Part shown: piece by piece, positions 44,863-54,545 of the stretch
Layout: each line of letters starts with the position of its first letter
How positions within the stretch are numbered: position 1 is the stretch's first letter
Source of the DNA: UMGS1279 sp045540715
Lineage (GTDB): Bacteria; Bacillota; Clostridia; Oscillospirales; Acutalibacteraceae
Direction: 5' to 3'
DNA length: 64,000 nt
NCBI GenBank assembly: GCA_045540715.1
Contig: JAZQHT010000016.1
Coordinates: forward strand, 124,001 to 188,000
The notes under the pieces: model-generated
What the model was told of the DNA's origin: nothing
Databases searched by the model: none
The model's input: only the letters and a program-made list of their open reading frames with translations
Program-made: the position numbers and the translations under genes

Positions 44863-47800
44863 ATGCCAAGTCATACAATATTCAACGAAAGACCGGAGTG
44901 TCAAGATAGATTAATATCCTTCTTGCAAAAGATGGGATATAGTTATGTTTCAAGAAGCGAGGCCGAACAAAAACGAGAAAGTTTGTCTAAGGTTATTTTC
45001 ACGGACGAGCTTATCCGCTTTTTGAGAAACCAAACATATAAATACAAAGGATATGAGCTCCACTTTTCGGGGGAGTCTATTCAGCGTGCCGTAAACGCCT
45101 TAGATGCTTCTCTTTTGCAGGGGCTTTCTATGGCAAGCAAAGAAATCTATAATCTGCTCACACTTGGCATCAGTTTGGAAGAAAATGTTGTACTAGACAA
45201 TGATGTTCCGGTAAAACAATCCTTTGATCTTTCCTTTATTGATTTTGAAAATCCTGCAAATAACATCTGGCAAGTAACCGAAGAATTCAGCGTCGAACGT
45301 CCTAACGGTCAGTATGCACGTCCCGATGTTGTACTGATGGTAAATGGCATCCCCCTTGTTGTTATCGAGTGCAAAAAGTCAAGTATTGATGTTAAAGAAG
45401 GCATATTGCAAAACGTTCGCAATATGCGACCGGATTATATCCCACACTTGTTCAAATATTCTCAGTTAGTTCTTGCAATGAATCCTAACAAGGTTGTTTA
45501 CGGAACTTGCGGAACAACTGCAGATTACTTTGTTGAATGGCGTGAAGACGACACCGATTGGCAAAAGGAAATCTGTGAAAAATGCACTCCCGATGGCAGA
45601 ATATTGGAACAAGACAGAATTACAGTTTCACTCCTTGATAAAAAAAGGCTTCTTTCTATTATTCGCGATTTCATCCTTTACGATAGCAATATTAAAAAAG
45701 TTGCTCGACATCAACAATTCTTTGCAGTTAATAATGCTATGAACCGTATTAACGGCAAAGACGATACTGATTCCCACGGCGGTGTTATTTGGCACACTCA
45801 AGGTAGTGGTAAGAGTTTAACCATGGTTATGTTGGTCAAAAAAATACAGTTTGAAAAAGCCCACGAACATCCTAGATTTATTATCGTTACCGACCGTATA
45901 AATCTTGACAAGCAGATTCGTGATAACTTGGCAAACTCACAAATGGCTCCCGCCCGTGCAGCTACGGGCAAGGGCCTAAAAGCTTTGCTAAAGGACAAAA
46001 GCAATCTGGTTATTACTACATTAATCAACAAGTTTGAAACTGTATGCAAGAACAAATACTTGGAGCCTGATAGCGATCATTTTTATGTATTGATTGATGA
46101 GGCACATCGTTCTCAATACAGTGCAATGCACAACTATATGTGCACCGTTTTACCTAATGCTACTTTTATTGCCTTTACCGGTACTCCCCTTATTGCAAAA
46201 GCAAAAAAGAATACCTATAAAAAGTTCGGCGCGCCCATTCATAGTTACACAATGAAGCGCTCTATTGAGGATAAAATTACAGTTCCGATCGTTTATGAGG
46301 GCAGAAAAGTAAAACAAAATGATCCGTCAGACACTATCAATGCATATTTTGATAGTTTGACCGAGAATTTGCCTGATGAAACCAAGAACGACTTAAAGCA
46401 AAAATATAGCCGTTTCACCAAACTTGCGGAAGCTAGTAGCAGAATCAATTTAATCGGTTTTGATATTTATGACCATTTTGTCAACTACTGTATGCCTAAA
46501 GGATTAAAGGCAATGGTGGTTTGTTCCTCGCGCGCTACTGCGGTTGATATCTACAACGTTATTTCAGGTTTACCAGGAAGCAAAGTCAATGCCCGCGTTG
46601 TTATTACTTTTGGTGATAAGCGTGAAGGTGATGATGATGACACCACCTCGGCAGCAATTAAGAAAATCAATGACTACCGCGCAAGTAGGGTTAAGCATTT
46701 GTTTGGCGATAATGATGAAAAGTATTATGAATCCGTCTGTGAAGATTTTAAAAATCCGGATGGCGATATCAATATGCTTATCGTTAAGGATATGTTGTTA
46801 ACCGGTTTTGATGCTCCTGTTGCAGGTGTATTGTACGTCGACAAGTCTTTAAGAGAACACAATTTGCTGCAAGCCATTGCGCGTGTTAACCGTATCTATA
46901 AGGGTAAAGATTTCGGTTTAGTTGTCGACTACTGGGGTATCTTTGGAAAACTAAAAGCTGCAATTGATTTATACGATGATGCTGAATCTGAAATGAATAA
47001 ATACGATTCATCGGATATTGAAGACGCTATTCTTGGCCCTGTTGATGAGAAAAACAAACTTGAAGCAGCAAACAAAGCTTTATGGGATATGTTCGAAGAT
47101 ATCACTGATAGTAATTCGTCTGACGAATGGCAACTAGCTCTTGTGGACGAAGGCAAACGTAACGAATTCTATGCCAAACTCAAAGAATATGCTAATCTTT
47201 TGAATTTGGCTTTGACTAGCCGTGATTTGTTTACAGAGCTTGGAATTGATTTAATTCAAAAGTATAGAAATGATTATATCTTCTTCAATAAGTTACGTCG
47301 CGGTGTTATTGAACGCTTCGACAACACCATTGATTTGTCCAAATACGAAGCTGGCATCAAGAATCTTCTCGATACTTTTGTTCATGCTTCTGAAGTCAAG
47401 ATTGTTGTTGATCCTGTATTTGTTGGCGATAAAGAAGCTATGGAACGTATGCTCAATAGCGATGATCCGAGCAATGTAAAGGCAGATAAAATTAAAACTC
47501 GTATTGAAGCCGAGCTTAAACAGGTTCGGTATGATGACCCATTGCTGTTTGAAGAATTCTCCACAAAAATCAGAGAAACTATTGCTGAATATGATAAGTC
47601 TCGTGATGAAGATAAGTATTTGGCAACAATGGAAGCTATGGCTGATGACTTCAACAACGGAAGATTGACTCGCGATTATCCGGTATCTATTGCTAACGAC
47701 AGCGATACGAAAGCGTTTTATGGTAGCGTAATCACTTTGATTCGTTCTAAAACCGATATTGTAGTAACTGAAGAATTAGAAGAAACTATTGCAAACAACG

Positions 47801-48006
47801 CGAAGAAAATCAGACAAACAATTTCCGATATTGCAAAACGTGACTGGAAGCACAATGAAGTAGTTCACAAGCAAATGCATCGTGCTTTGGATGATTGTTT
47901 GTTTGATATGTTTGATGAAATCGGTTATACAATTGACAAAACCAACATTGATGTTCTTGACTTAATAATCGATGAGATTATGAAGGTGGCAGTGGCGAGG
48001 TACTAA
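44863..48006 (+). CDS. hsdR: Type I restriction endonuclease subunit
   Basis: A 1047-aa motor/nuclease subunit. ATG 44863 is chosen because AGGAG lies 7 nt upstream. The N-terminal PD-(D/E)XK nuclease shows RPDVVLMVNGIPLVVIECK (about 150-170). The SF2 translocase has HTQGSGKSLTM with Lys317, LIDEAHRSQY, AFTGTPL, GFDAP and the arginine-finger-type QAIARVNR. A C-terminal helical domain contacts the methylase. All catalytic residues seem intact. The stop overlaps the next ATG by one base. Confidence 0.94.
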   Translation: MPSHTIFNERPECQDRLISFLQKMGYSYVSRSEAEQKRESLSKVIFTDELIRFLRNQTYKYKGYELHFSGESIQRAVNALDASLLQGLSMASKEIYNLLTLGISLEENVVLDNDVPVKQSFDLSFIDFENPANNIWQVTEEFSVERPNGQYARPDVVLMVNGIPLVVIECKKSSIDVKEGILQNVRNMRPDYIPHLFKYSQLVLAMNPNKVVYGTCGTTADYFVEWREDDTDWQKEICEKCTPDGRILEQDRITVSLLDKKRLLSIIRDFILYDSNIKKVARHQQFFAVNNAMNRINGKDDTDSHGGVIWHTQGSGKSLTMVMLVKKIQFEKAHEHPRFIIVTDRINLDKQIRDNLANSQMAPARAATGKGLKALLKDKSNLVITTLINKFETVCKNKYLEPDSDHFYVLIDEAHRSQYSAMHNYMCTVLPNATFIAFTGTPLIAKAKKNTYKKFGAPIHSYTMKRSIEDKITVPIVYEGRKVKQNDPSDTINAYFDSLTENLPDETKNDLKQKYSRFTKLAEASSRINLIGFDIYDHFVNYCMPKGLKAMVVCSSRATAVDIYNVISGLPGSKVNARVVITFGDKREGDDDDTTSAAIKKINDYRASRVKHLFGDNDEKYYESVCEDFKNPDGDINMLIVKDMLLTGFDAPVAGVLYVDKSLREHNLLQAIARVNRIYKGKDFGLVVDYWGIFGKLKAAIDLYDDAESEMNKYDSSDIEDAILGPVDEKNKLEAANKALWDMFEDITDSNSSDEWQLALVDEGKRNEFYAKLKEYANLLNLALTSRDLFTELGIDLIQKYRNDYIFFNKLRRGVIERFDNTIDLSKYEAGIKNLLDTFVHASEVKIVVDPVFVGDKEAMERMLNSDDPSNVKADKIKTRIEAELKQVRYDDPLLFEEFSTKIRETIAEYDKSRDEDKYLATMEAMADDFNNGRLTRDYPVSIANDSDTKAFYGSVITLIRSKTDIVVTEELEETIANNAKKIRQTISDIAKRDWKHNEVVHKQMHRALDDCLFDMFDEIGYTIDKTNIDVLDLIIDEIMKVAVARY

Positions 48007-48734
48007 TGGAATATATAACTTTAGAATTAAGCCAAATTAACGGAACGATAGATGTAAAAATTGTTAGAAAGAACATTAAAAACGTGCATTTGAAAGTGTT
48101 CCGTTCGTTAGAAGTGGTTTTATCCGTTCCGACGCAGGTCCCACAAGAATGGATAGAGAATTTTCTATCCAAACGTATAAAATGGATTGATGAACAGATC
48201 ACGAAATACAAATTATCTGACGGTACAAATACTTTAGATAGTATTAAAAATGGCACTTCTGTTCAAATGCTGGGCAAAGATATGCGAATTGTCTTTCAGG
48301 AAGATTCAAAGAATTATATTGAGGTTGATGAAAAGCGCATTACTTTGTATTTAAAAGATGTGACAAATGAAGAATTTGCGCAAAAAATGTTTTTGAGATG
48401 GTGGAAGAAAGCAGCGGAAGATGTTTTTCAAAATGAACTGAATTCTTTGTACAAAAAAATATTCAAAAAATATCAGATCGCAGAGCCGGATATCTATGTT
48501 CGTAAAATGAAAACACTTTGGGGTAGTTGCACACCTTCAAAATCCAAAGTAACATTTAACAACTATCTTTTTAAGGCAAATATTCGTTGTATTCAATATG
48601 TTGTCTTGCATGAACTAACGCATCTTTTGTATCCTAATCATAGCAAGCAGTTTTATGATTTTTTAACCGTGCATATGCCAGATTGGCAAGAACGCAAAAA
48701 GCAACTTGATACCGAAGTGGTGCAAGGACTATAA
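48006..48734 (+). CDS. YgjP/SprT-type zinc metallopeptidase
   Basis: A 242-aa DUF45 (YgjP-like) protein. The zinc motif HELTHLLYPNH places His202, Glu203, His206 and probable third ligand His212. The TLWGSC (170-175) block just upstream is family-specific. Such genes commonly end type I restriction operons, and a role in turning over restriction subunits has been guessed but not shown. Start and hsdR stop share one base, so the proteins are made in step. Confidence 0.88.
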   Translation: MEYITLELSQINGTIDVKIVRKNIKNVHLKVFRSLEVVLSVPTQVPQEWIENFLSKRIKWIDEQITKYKLSDGTNTLDSIKNGTSVQMLGKDMRIVFQEDSKNYIEVDEKRITLYLKDVTNEEFAQKMFLRWWKKAAEDVFQNELNSLYKKIFKKYQIAEPDIYVRKMKTLWGSCTPSKSKVTFNNYLFKANIRCIQYVVLHELTHLLYPNHSKQFYDFLTVHMPDWQERKKQLDTEVVQGL

Positions 48735-48757
48735 TTCGTTATTTCAAGGTGTAAAAA

Positions 48758-49543
48758 TTGGAAAAAGAGATAATTATAGCAGTTGTAAGCGCCGTAATCG
48801 GTTCATTTATTACTTTTATATTTTCTTTCTTGCTTGATAAACGCAAAGAAAAGCGTGAAGATAGATTAGAAGCAAGGAAAGAGCAAATTGCTATTTTTCA
48901 AAATCGTCCGGAAATGGCTGTTGTGGATTATAAAGATTACATGTCAAGAACCGGTTGCGGAATAAAACAGACTTGCGATATTGACTTATTTGTTGCTCAT
49001 ATAGACAAGGTGACTGCAACAGGCAATAAAAAGAATGATGTGGTATATGCACACTATCGTGACGAAGATTTCGAGTCTAAAGACTGGTGTTGTGTAATTT
49101 ATACCCTTAAAAATGCTGGAAAAACTTTTATGATTAAAGAAATAATACACGATCCGATTTTTCTTGGAGTCAAGTCGGAGGTGGCGACAAAAGAAGATTT
49201 GCAGGTGGCACAGGATTTGTTGGACACGCTTGTTGCGAACAAAGACGGTTGCGTTGGTATGGCGGCGAATATGATTGGTGTGCGCAAGCGCATTATTGTA
49301 TTTGATAACGAGGGTATATATATGACGATGTTTAACCCTGAGATTATCAAAAAGTCGGAGCCTTATGATACTGAGGAAGGGTGTCTTTCCCTGCTCGGCG
49401 GTCCACGTCCGTGCAAACGTTACAAAACAATCAAAGTTCAGTGGCAAACTGCAGAATTTCAAACTCGCTTAAAAACCTTCACCGGTTGGCCCGCACAAAT
49501 AATCCAACACGAAATCGACCATTGTGATGGAATATTGATTTAA
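48758..49543 (+). CDS. Membrane-anchored protein fused to a divergent peptide deformylase
   Basis: 261 aa from TTG 48758 (AAGGTG upstream). Residues 5-26 form one membrane span, followed by a charged helix and an unrecognised domain (about 50-122). From Met125 to the end is a complete peptide deformylase-like domain: GCVGMAAN (164-171), EGCLS (207-211, metal ligand Cys209) and HEIDH (251-255, ligands His251 and His255, catalytic Glu252). The usual GLAAxQ glutamine position is Met172 here (GMAANM), so activity may be altered. No ribosome binding site precedes the internal ATG at 49130, so this reads as one chimeric protein. It could be a fusion of two older genes. Confidence 0.72.
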   Translation: MEKEIIIAVVSAVIGSFITFIFSFLLDKRKEKREDRLEARKEQIAIFQNRPEMAVVDYKDYMSRTGCGIKQTCDIDLFVAHIDKVTATGNKKNDVVYAHYRDEDFESKDWCCVIYTLKNAGKTFMIKEIIHDPIFLGVKSEVATKEDLQVAQDLLDTLVANKDGCVGMAANMIGVRKRIIVFDNEGIYMTMFNPEIIKKSEPYDTEEGCLSLLGGPRPCKRYKTIKVQWQTAEFQTRLKTFTGWPAQIIQHEIDHCDGILI

Positions 49544-49579
49544 GTATTTAATGCGAATTATATTTTACGGAGGAAAAAG

Positions 49580-52500
49580 ATGTTTAAATTTATATCAAAG
49601 TGGATTGAAAAAGGAAAGGTCAAAAAAACTCCACAAAAATCAAAAATTGAATATGTAACATTGACTCCGGATGATAAAATTGCAAACGGGGCAGAATATT
49701 TAAATGCTTTAAAATGGGCAATTGATGGCAAAAAAGCAAGAAATATTGCGCTATCAGGCCCGTATGGTTCAGGAAAAAGCAGTGTTATAGAGACTTTTCT
49801 AAAAAATAACCCTTCTCTGGAAAAACGATCAATTAAAATTTCAATGGCTACTTTCGTGGAAGAAGCGCTAAACGATAAAGGGGCTTTTGAAAGGCAAAAA
49901 ATAAAACTCAAAAAAGGCGAAATTGAGAAAGGCATTCTCAAACAATTATTTTATAAAGTCAACCATAGGAAAATACCTCAAAGCCGATATAGAAAACTGC
50001 ACAGAATCAGTTTTTGGCGCATTTTTGCGGTTATCACCGCACTGATTCTCGCTTGTTTACTTGTTAGTTACGTATTTTGGCCTTCCTCTTTATCATCGGC
50101 TATAACCAAAATTGCGGTTGCCGGTGCTACAATAAAACTTCCCAAATGGCTTTCATTAACTGCTGCAGGTGTATTTGTATTCGGGTGCATAGTTGCAATT
50201 TCTGCTTTATATAGAAGAATTTTATCAAGATTTAAGGTTAAAGAAATTAAACTACCAAAAGATGTTTCTGTACAAGATAGTAATGAAAATCAAGATACAA
50301 TATTCAATAAAAATATGGATGAGATTGTTTATTTCTTCGAAGAAACAAAATATAACATTGTCTTTTTCGAAGACTTTGATAGATTAAGCAATACTTCTAT
50401 ATTTGTACACTTGAGAGAACTCAATATAATTCTCAATAATTATGATGCCATAAAAGATCCAATAATATTTGTGTATGCTGTAAAAGATGACATTTTCACA
50501 GAAGTAGATAGAACGAAGTTTTTCGATTTTATTATTCCTATTGTACCGATTATAAATTCAACTAACTCAGGAGAAATCCTGCTGAAGAAACTTGATGAAT
50601 CAAAGAAACTTCAAAAAGAACATAATATTTCTGAAAGTTTCATTATGGATGTTTCGCCATATATTTCTGATATGCGAATATTGCAAAATATTTACAATGA
50701 GTTTGTTGTATATAAATCCACATTAACAACGGGACAAGGGCTAACGCTATTGGATGAACCAATGCTTGCTTTGATAATATTCAAGAATTTGTACCCTCGT
50801 GAATTTGCAGAATTGCAAATGGAAACGGGAATTGTAAAGCAAGCTTTTAAAGACAAAGAAAAATTCGTTTCGGAAAAACGTAAAGAAATACAAGAAAGGG
50901 TTGAGGCATCTACAGAAGTTTTAGAAGCAGTTCAAACAGAAGTGTTTAGCTCAAGAAAATCTATCAAATACGCATTTTTATGTGAAATCACCAACGACGC
51001 AGGAATGGCAAGTAGTTTTACACCATCGGGCAAAGGTACTATAAGTGCAAATGACTTTCTAAAAAACGATTATGATATACCTGATTGGTCAAACGTTAAT
51101 AATTGTTCCGGATCGTATGTAAGATGGAATGGAAGTGGTGGTTATGGATTTAGTTGTGCAGCGTTTGCTGATGCATACTCGAAACTAATTGACAATTATA
51201 GAGTTGTTTCTTTGATCGAGGACAACAAAATTGATGAGGAAAAAGCGTTAGTAGATATGATGCAACATCAAATTTATGAACTTTCATCCAAGTCATTATC
51301 TGAATTATTATCTACATATGGCATAAGCATGATTTTGTCAGAGACAGTAAAGTCTAATGACTTACTAGTGTTTCTTCTCCGCAGAGGATATGTTGATGAA
51401 AAATATGTTGATTACATCAACTATTTCAAAGCAACAACAATAACAACCGATGACATGAATTATATCCTTGGAGTTAAGAATCTCTCGCCGAAACCATATA
51501 ATTATAAGTTAACGAGAACTGATTTGGTTGTTAAACGTTTGCAACCATATGAATTCGAGCAAGAAGCAATTTACAATTTTGATTTGTTAGAATGCTTGCT
51601 TTCCTCTAATGAATATGAAGAGAAACTGAATCTGTATATCAAGCAACTTTCTAACGGTATTGAAGCTAGTTGGAAATTCATTGACGAGTTTGTTGATATT
51701 ACTAAGCACAAGCAACGCTTTATTAATATTTTAGCAACGCAATGGGATGAAATGTGGGATAGTATTTTTGAGAATTCCGTTCTTACATTAGATCGTAAGT
51801 TTTACTATTTATCCTTGCTAATTTCGTATGCATCTATTGATTCAATTAAGGCTATGAATACCAATTGGAATTTAACGGCGTTTATTGTATCCAATGGTGA
51901 TGTTCTGCAACGTCTGTCATCCGTAGATGATGAAAAAACGATCAATGTAATCACTTCCCTGGAAATCAAATTTATTGATATACAGATTGAAAATGTTTCC
52001 GCACGTGTTCTTGATTATATATTCGATAACAATTTCTACAATGTAAACTTTGAGATGATAAATCGCATTGTAGAATACAAAGACAAAGAACTTGTTCAGA
52101 CCTTAAAAACAAAGAATTATTCTACACTCCTTAAACTCGATTATGTACCATTGTTGAATCATATTAAAAATAACATTGATACATATACCGATGAGATTGT
52201 CCTATTGGGAACAAATACTGAAGAAGATATTGATGCCATTGTAAAACTTTTGGAGCTCAATGTCGGTAGCAAGTGTAGACATATTCAAATTATAGGGAAT
52301 GAAAACTTCTATGTTGAAGATATTGCTTCGATTTGTGTAAACCTATGGCAAGAACATAAGCGGTATGTAACAGAAATTTGGAACGCGATTATTACTAATG
52401 GTAAGCTTAAACCATCGTGGCAAAATTTCAGAAGTTATTGGCACTATTTAGGACATACAGATGTATCTATCAACTATATGTGCAAAAATATTGACGCCTT

Positions 52501-53263
52501 AACAAAAGATGATAGCACTTGTATAGATGACGAAAGTTTCATCAAGGAATTTATCGAGTTCGATATAGATCGAGATTCCTTTGCGAAGCTTCTGCCAAAA
52601 TTACCTTGGAACAACTTCAATTTGGAGTTAAGTACACTTAGCGAAGAGAAGATATCTACGATGATATCTCAAAAATACTTTAAGTTTGATGCGGAACGTT
52701 TTAATGAACTATCAGAAGAGTTCCCTGCATTGAGTGTTGAGTTTATAATGCATAATCAATCTGAATATATGTCTATTTACAATCAAATTGATATGGATTC
52801 AACACTTCTTGAAACTTTAGTATTTGACCAACGTTTCGAGAGAGCTAATGTTCAACAATTGATTGATGATTATGGCGTTGAGTATATGACGGCAAAAATA
52901 GCACGCAACATAAACTCATTGAGAATTACCATTAATATAAATCTTTTTGACATAGCATGGGGACTTTTGGAAATCAAAGAAAAAGAACGTTTGATGTTGG
53001 AACATCTTGATTTACTCGATGCTGATAAACTTGAAAGTTGCTTTTCTGAGTTGGGCGGGCAGTATTTAGAGCTTTCTGATAGAAGTCGCAGACATGAAGT
53101 TATCTTAACTGATTCTCAAGATAATTTAAAATTGATTCATAGGCTTGATGAAACAGAATATATCACTAGTTTCCAAATGAAATCAATCAAAGAGTTTGAT
53201 CCCGTCAAATCTAGTAATAAAATTATTACAAAGATTATTTGCAGAATAAAATCTACAAAATAA
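49580..53263 (+). CDS. YobI-like P-loop NTPase, 1227 aa
   Basis: Large membrane-associated NTPase. Walker A GPYGSGKSS is at about residues 60-68 (Lys66). Two membrane spans follow (about 145-168 and 190-212). Then come Walker B NIVFFEDFDR and FVYAVKDDIF. This KAP/YobI arrangement, with membrane helices between the Walker motifs, is typical. The C-terminal ~800 residues are mostly helical or repeat-like and unrecognised, perhaps a sensor region. The ATG follows CGGAGGA, 36 nt after the deformylase fusion. KAP-type NTPases are frequent in defence islands, and a role in phage sensing is inference. Confidence 0.75.
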   Translation: MFKFISKWIEKGKVKKTPQKSKIEYVTLTPDDKIANGAEYLNALKWAIDGKKARNIALSGPYGSGKSSVIETFLKNNPSLEKRSIKISMATFVEEALNDKGAFERQKIKLKKGEIEKGILKQLFYKVNHRKIPQSRYRKLHRISFWRIFAVITALILACLLVSYVFWPSSLSSAITKIAVAGATIKLPKWLSLTAAGVFVFGCIVAISALYRRILSRFKVKEIKLPKDVSVQDSNENQDTIFNKNMDEIVYFFEETKYNIVFFEDFDRLSNTSIFVHLRELNIILNNYDAIKDPIIFVYAVKDDIFTEVDRTKFFDFIIPIVPIINSTNSGEILLKKLDESKKLQKEHNISESFIMDVSPYISDMRILQNIYNEFVVYKSTLTTGQGLTLLDEPMLALIIFKNLYPREFAELQMETGIVKQAFKDKEKFVSEKRKEIQERVEASTEVLEAVQTEVFSSRKSIKYAFLCEITNDAGMASSFTPSGKGTISANDFLKNDYDIPDWSNVNNCSGSYVRWNGSGGYGFSCAAFADAYSKLIDNYRVVSLIEDNKIDEEKALVDMMQHQIYELSSKSLSELLSTYGISMILSETVKSNDLLVFLLRRGYVDEKYVDYINYFKATTITTDDMNYILGVKNLSPKPYNYKLTRTDLVVKRLQPYEFEQEAIYNFDLLECLLSSNEYEEKLNLYIKQLSNGIEASWKFIDEFVDITKHKQRFINILATQWDEMWDSIFENSVLTLDRKFYYLSLLISYASIDSIKAMNTNWNLTAFIVSNGDVLQRLSSVDDEKTINVITSLEIKFIDIQIENVSARVLDYIFDNNFYNVNFEMINRIVEYKDKELVQTLKTKNYSTLLKLDYVPLLNHIKNNIDTYTDEIVLLGTNTEEDIDAIVKLLELNVGSKCRHIQIIGNENFYVEDIASICVNLWQEHKRYVTEIWNAIITNGKLKPSWQNFRSYWHYLGHTDVSINYMCKNIDALTKDDSTCIDDESFIKEFIEFDIDRDSFAKLLPKLPWNNFNLELSTLSEEKISTMISQKYFKFDAERFNELSEEFPALSVEFIMHNQSEYMSIYNQIDMDSTLLETLVFDQRFERANVQQLIDDYGVEYMTAKIARNINSLRITININLFDIAWGLLEIKEKERLMLEHLDLLDADKLESCFSELGGQYLELSDRSRRHEVILTDSQDNLKLIHRLDETEYITSFQMKSIKEFDPVKSSNKIITKIICRIKSTK

Positions 53264-53289
53264 TTCTTAAACTGTTATTTCTAAAGTTT

Positions 53290-53374
53290 AACCCCTCGAA
53301 TTTTTCGAGGGGTTGGCATATATGAATATAATACTAAAATCAACTATTCGAAATTTCCGAATAGTTGATTTTTT
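53290..53374 (+). terminator. Two tandem hairpins ending the hsd/YobI operon
   Basis: First: 53290-53300 with 53304-53314 (AACCCCTCGAA, 11 bp, no T-run). Second: 53336-53350 with 53358-53372 (15 bp), whose 3' arm ends in TTTTTT. The second is a good intrinsic terminator. Confidence 0.8.
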
Positions 53375-53377
53375 AAA

Positions 53378-53410
53378 GTCCGTTTTATGGGACAGATGGC
53401 GTGTTATAAT
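53378..53410 (+). promoter_or_regulatory. Dyad promoter 6 (GTCC/GGAC type)
   Basis: GTCCGTTTTATGGGAC at 53378-53393, 11 bp, TATAAT at 53405-53410. The spacing is the same as in the GTACC-type promoters, with a different half-site. Confidence 0.7.
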
Positions 53411-53430
53411 ACAATCAAGAGGTGTAGGAT

Positions 53431-54342
53431 ATGACAAAAATAGAGTTGAATGAAAAACTGGCACTTGCCTGTGATAAAGCAACACCTGATTTGGATGAAA
53501 TCAAGGAACTGATAGTTGCTGGTGCTGACACAAATCAATTGAATAAATACGGCGACAATATTTTTGATGATGTCTTCCTTAAAGTGTTGTATGCCGTTCG
53601 AGATGATGCAAAGCTGTTGCCGAAAGCTGTTGAAAAAATCAAAGAAATCATTGCTTTGATGATTGATAATGGTTTCGATATTAAGCGATTCGGTATTTCT
53701 ACCATGTCCCAGTTTAAATTCGCAACCTACGACCTTTTTACATTTGACTTATATCGTTTTATGCTTCAATATGACCTTGCTGACGACCCCAAGGCATACG
53801 AGAAAACCTTGGAGGGCGTTGGTGGCGAAGAAAGTTATCAAAGGTGCTGCGAACACGATCACGATTTAGAGAACCTGTTCTATGCTATATACGAAATGGT
53901 TGAGGCCAAAATGGAAGGTCGAGACTACAAGAGTATCGAACCCTACTATGGTATTGTAGGTCTAACAATTGACAAAATCATATATTTTAGTGATTCTAAC
54001 ACACTGGTCGAGAAGAACGAGTTTACCGAATATAATGCTGATATAGGTTTTGTTTGTGGCAATAAATTGTTTGTAGTGCGCGAAGGGGTTAATATCCTAT
54101 TTATGAACGATAGAATCAACGAACAACCCAAGGTGGATATTTCGTCCGTATTTGGTAAGGATGCCATCAACAGAACAATCAAGTCTGTATCTTTCGGCCA
54201 CAAAGATATTATTAAAGAAAAAACACACTATGGTCAACCTACCATTATTATGGAACTTACCAATGGTAAGAAAATGAAGTTCACTCATAATTTTGGCGAG
54301 TTGCCCAATAAAGAAACCCAATCGCGTTTCTGGATTGAATAA
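53431..54342 (+). CDS. Ankyrin-like repeat protein, 303 aa
   Basis: A soluble 303-aa protein. The N-terminal part (DLDEIKELIVAGADTNQLNKYGDN) looks like one or two ankyrin repeats, and MIDNGFDIKRFG fits another. The C-terminal ~140 residues are beta-rich and unrecognised. GAGGTGTAGGA lies upstream of ATG. Single gene with a GTCC-type dyad promoter, immediately followed by repeat copy G. Role unknown; ankyrin proteins usually bind other proteins. Confidence 0.6.
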   Translation: MTKIELNEKLALACDKATPDLDEIKELIVAGADTNQLNKYGDNIFDDVFLKVLYAVRDDAKLLPKAVEKIKEIIALMIDNGFDIKRFGISTMSQFKFATYDLFTFDLYRFMLQYDLADDPKAYEKTLEGVGGEESYQRCCEHDHDLENLFYAIYEMVEAKMEGRDYKSIEPYYGIVGLTIDKIIYFSDSNTLVEKNEFTEYNADIGFVCGNKLFVVREGVNILFMNDRINEQPKVDISSVFGKDAINRTIKSVSFGHKDIIKEKTHYGQPTIIMELTNGKKMKFTHNFGELPNKETQSRFWIE

Positions 54343-54390
54343 TTTCCCCATTTTGCTGATAGCACCACAGGCTATCAAAAAACGAAGTAA
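54341..54390 (+). repeat. ppdK-end-like repeat, copy G
   Basis: AATTTCCCCATTTTGCTGAT... through GCTATCAAAAAACGAAGTAA. It begins in the stop codon of the preceding gene and nearly matches copy F (36490-36538). It marks the last ppdK-end-like copy in the window. Confidence 0.8.
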
Positions 54391-54422
54391 TTTCATAATA
54401 GTATAAAGCTATAATAAAACTT

Positions 54423-54450
54423 CCCCTCGAGTAAAGCCGAGGGGATTTTT
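54423..54450 (+). terminator. Intrinsic terminator
   Basis: CCCCTCG 54424-54430 pairs with CGAGGGG 54438-54444, then ATTTTTC. Confidence 0.75.
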
Positions 54451-54459
54451 CTTTTCAAA

Positions 54460-54492
54460 GTCCGTTTTATAGGACACTACCTATGTTAAAAT
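54460..54492 (+). promoter_or_regulatory. Dyad promoter 7 (GTCC/GGAC type)
   Basis: GTCCGTTTTATAGGAC at 54460-54475, 11 bp, TAAAAT at 54487-54492. It differs from the dyad at 53378 by one base. Confidence 0.7.
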
Positions 54493-54545
54493 TAAAACAT
54501 AAAAGAAAGAAAACTCAAATTCATTTTAGAAAGAGGTTATAAAAA

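Noticed and set aside
31701..54390. A CRISPR array among the repeats
   Set aside because: Repeats are few, unequal in length and separated by whole genes, and no cas genes are present.
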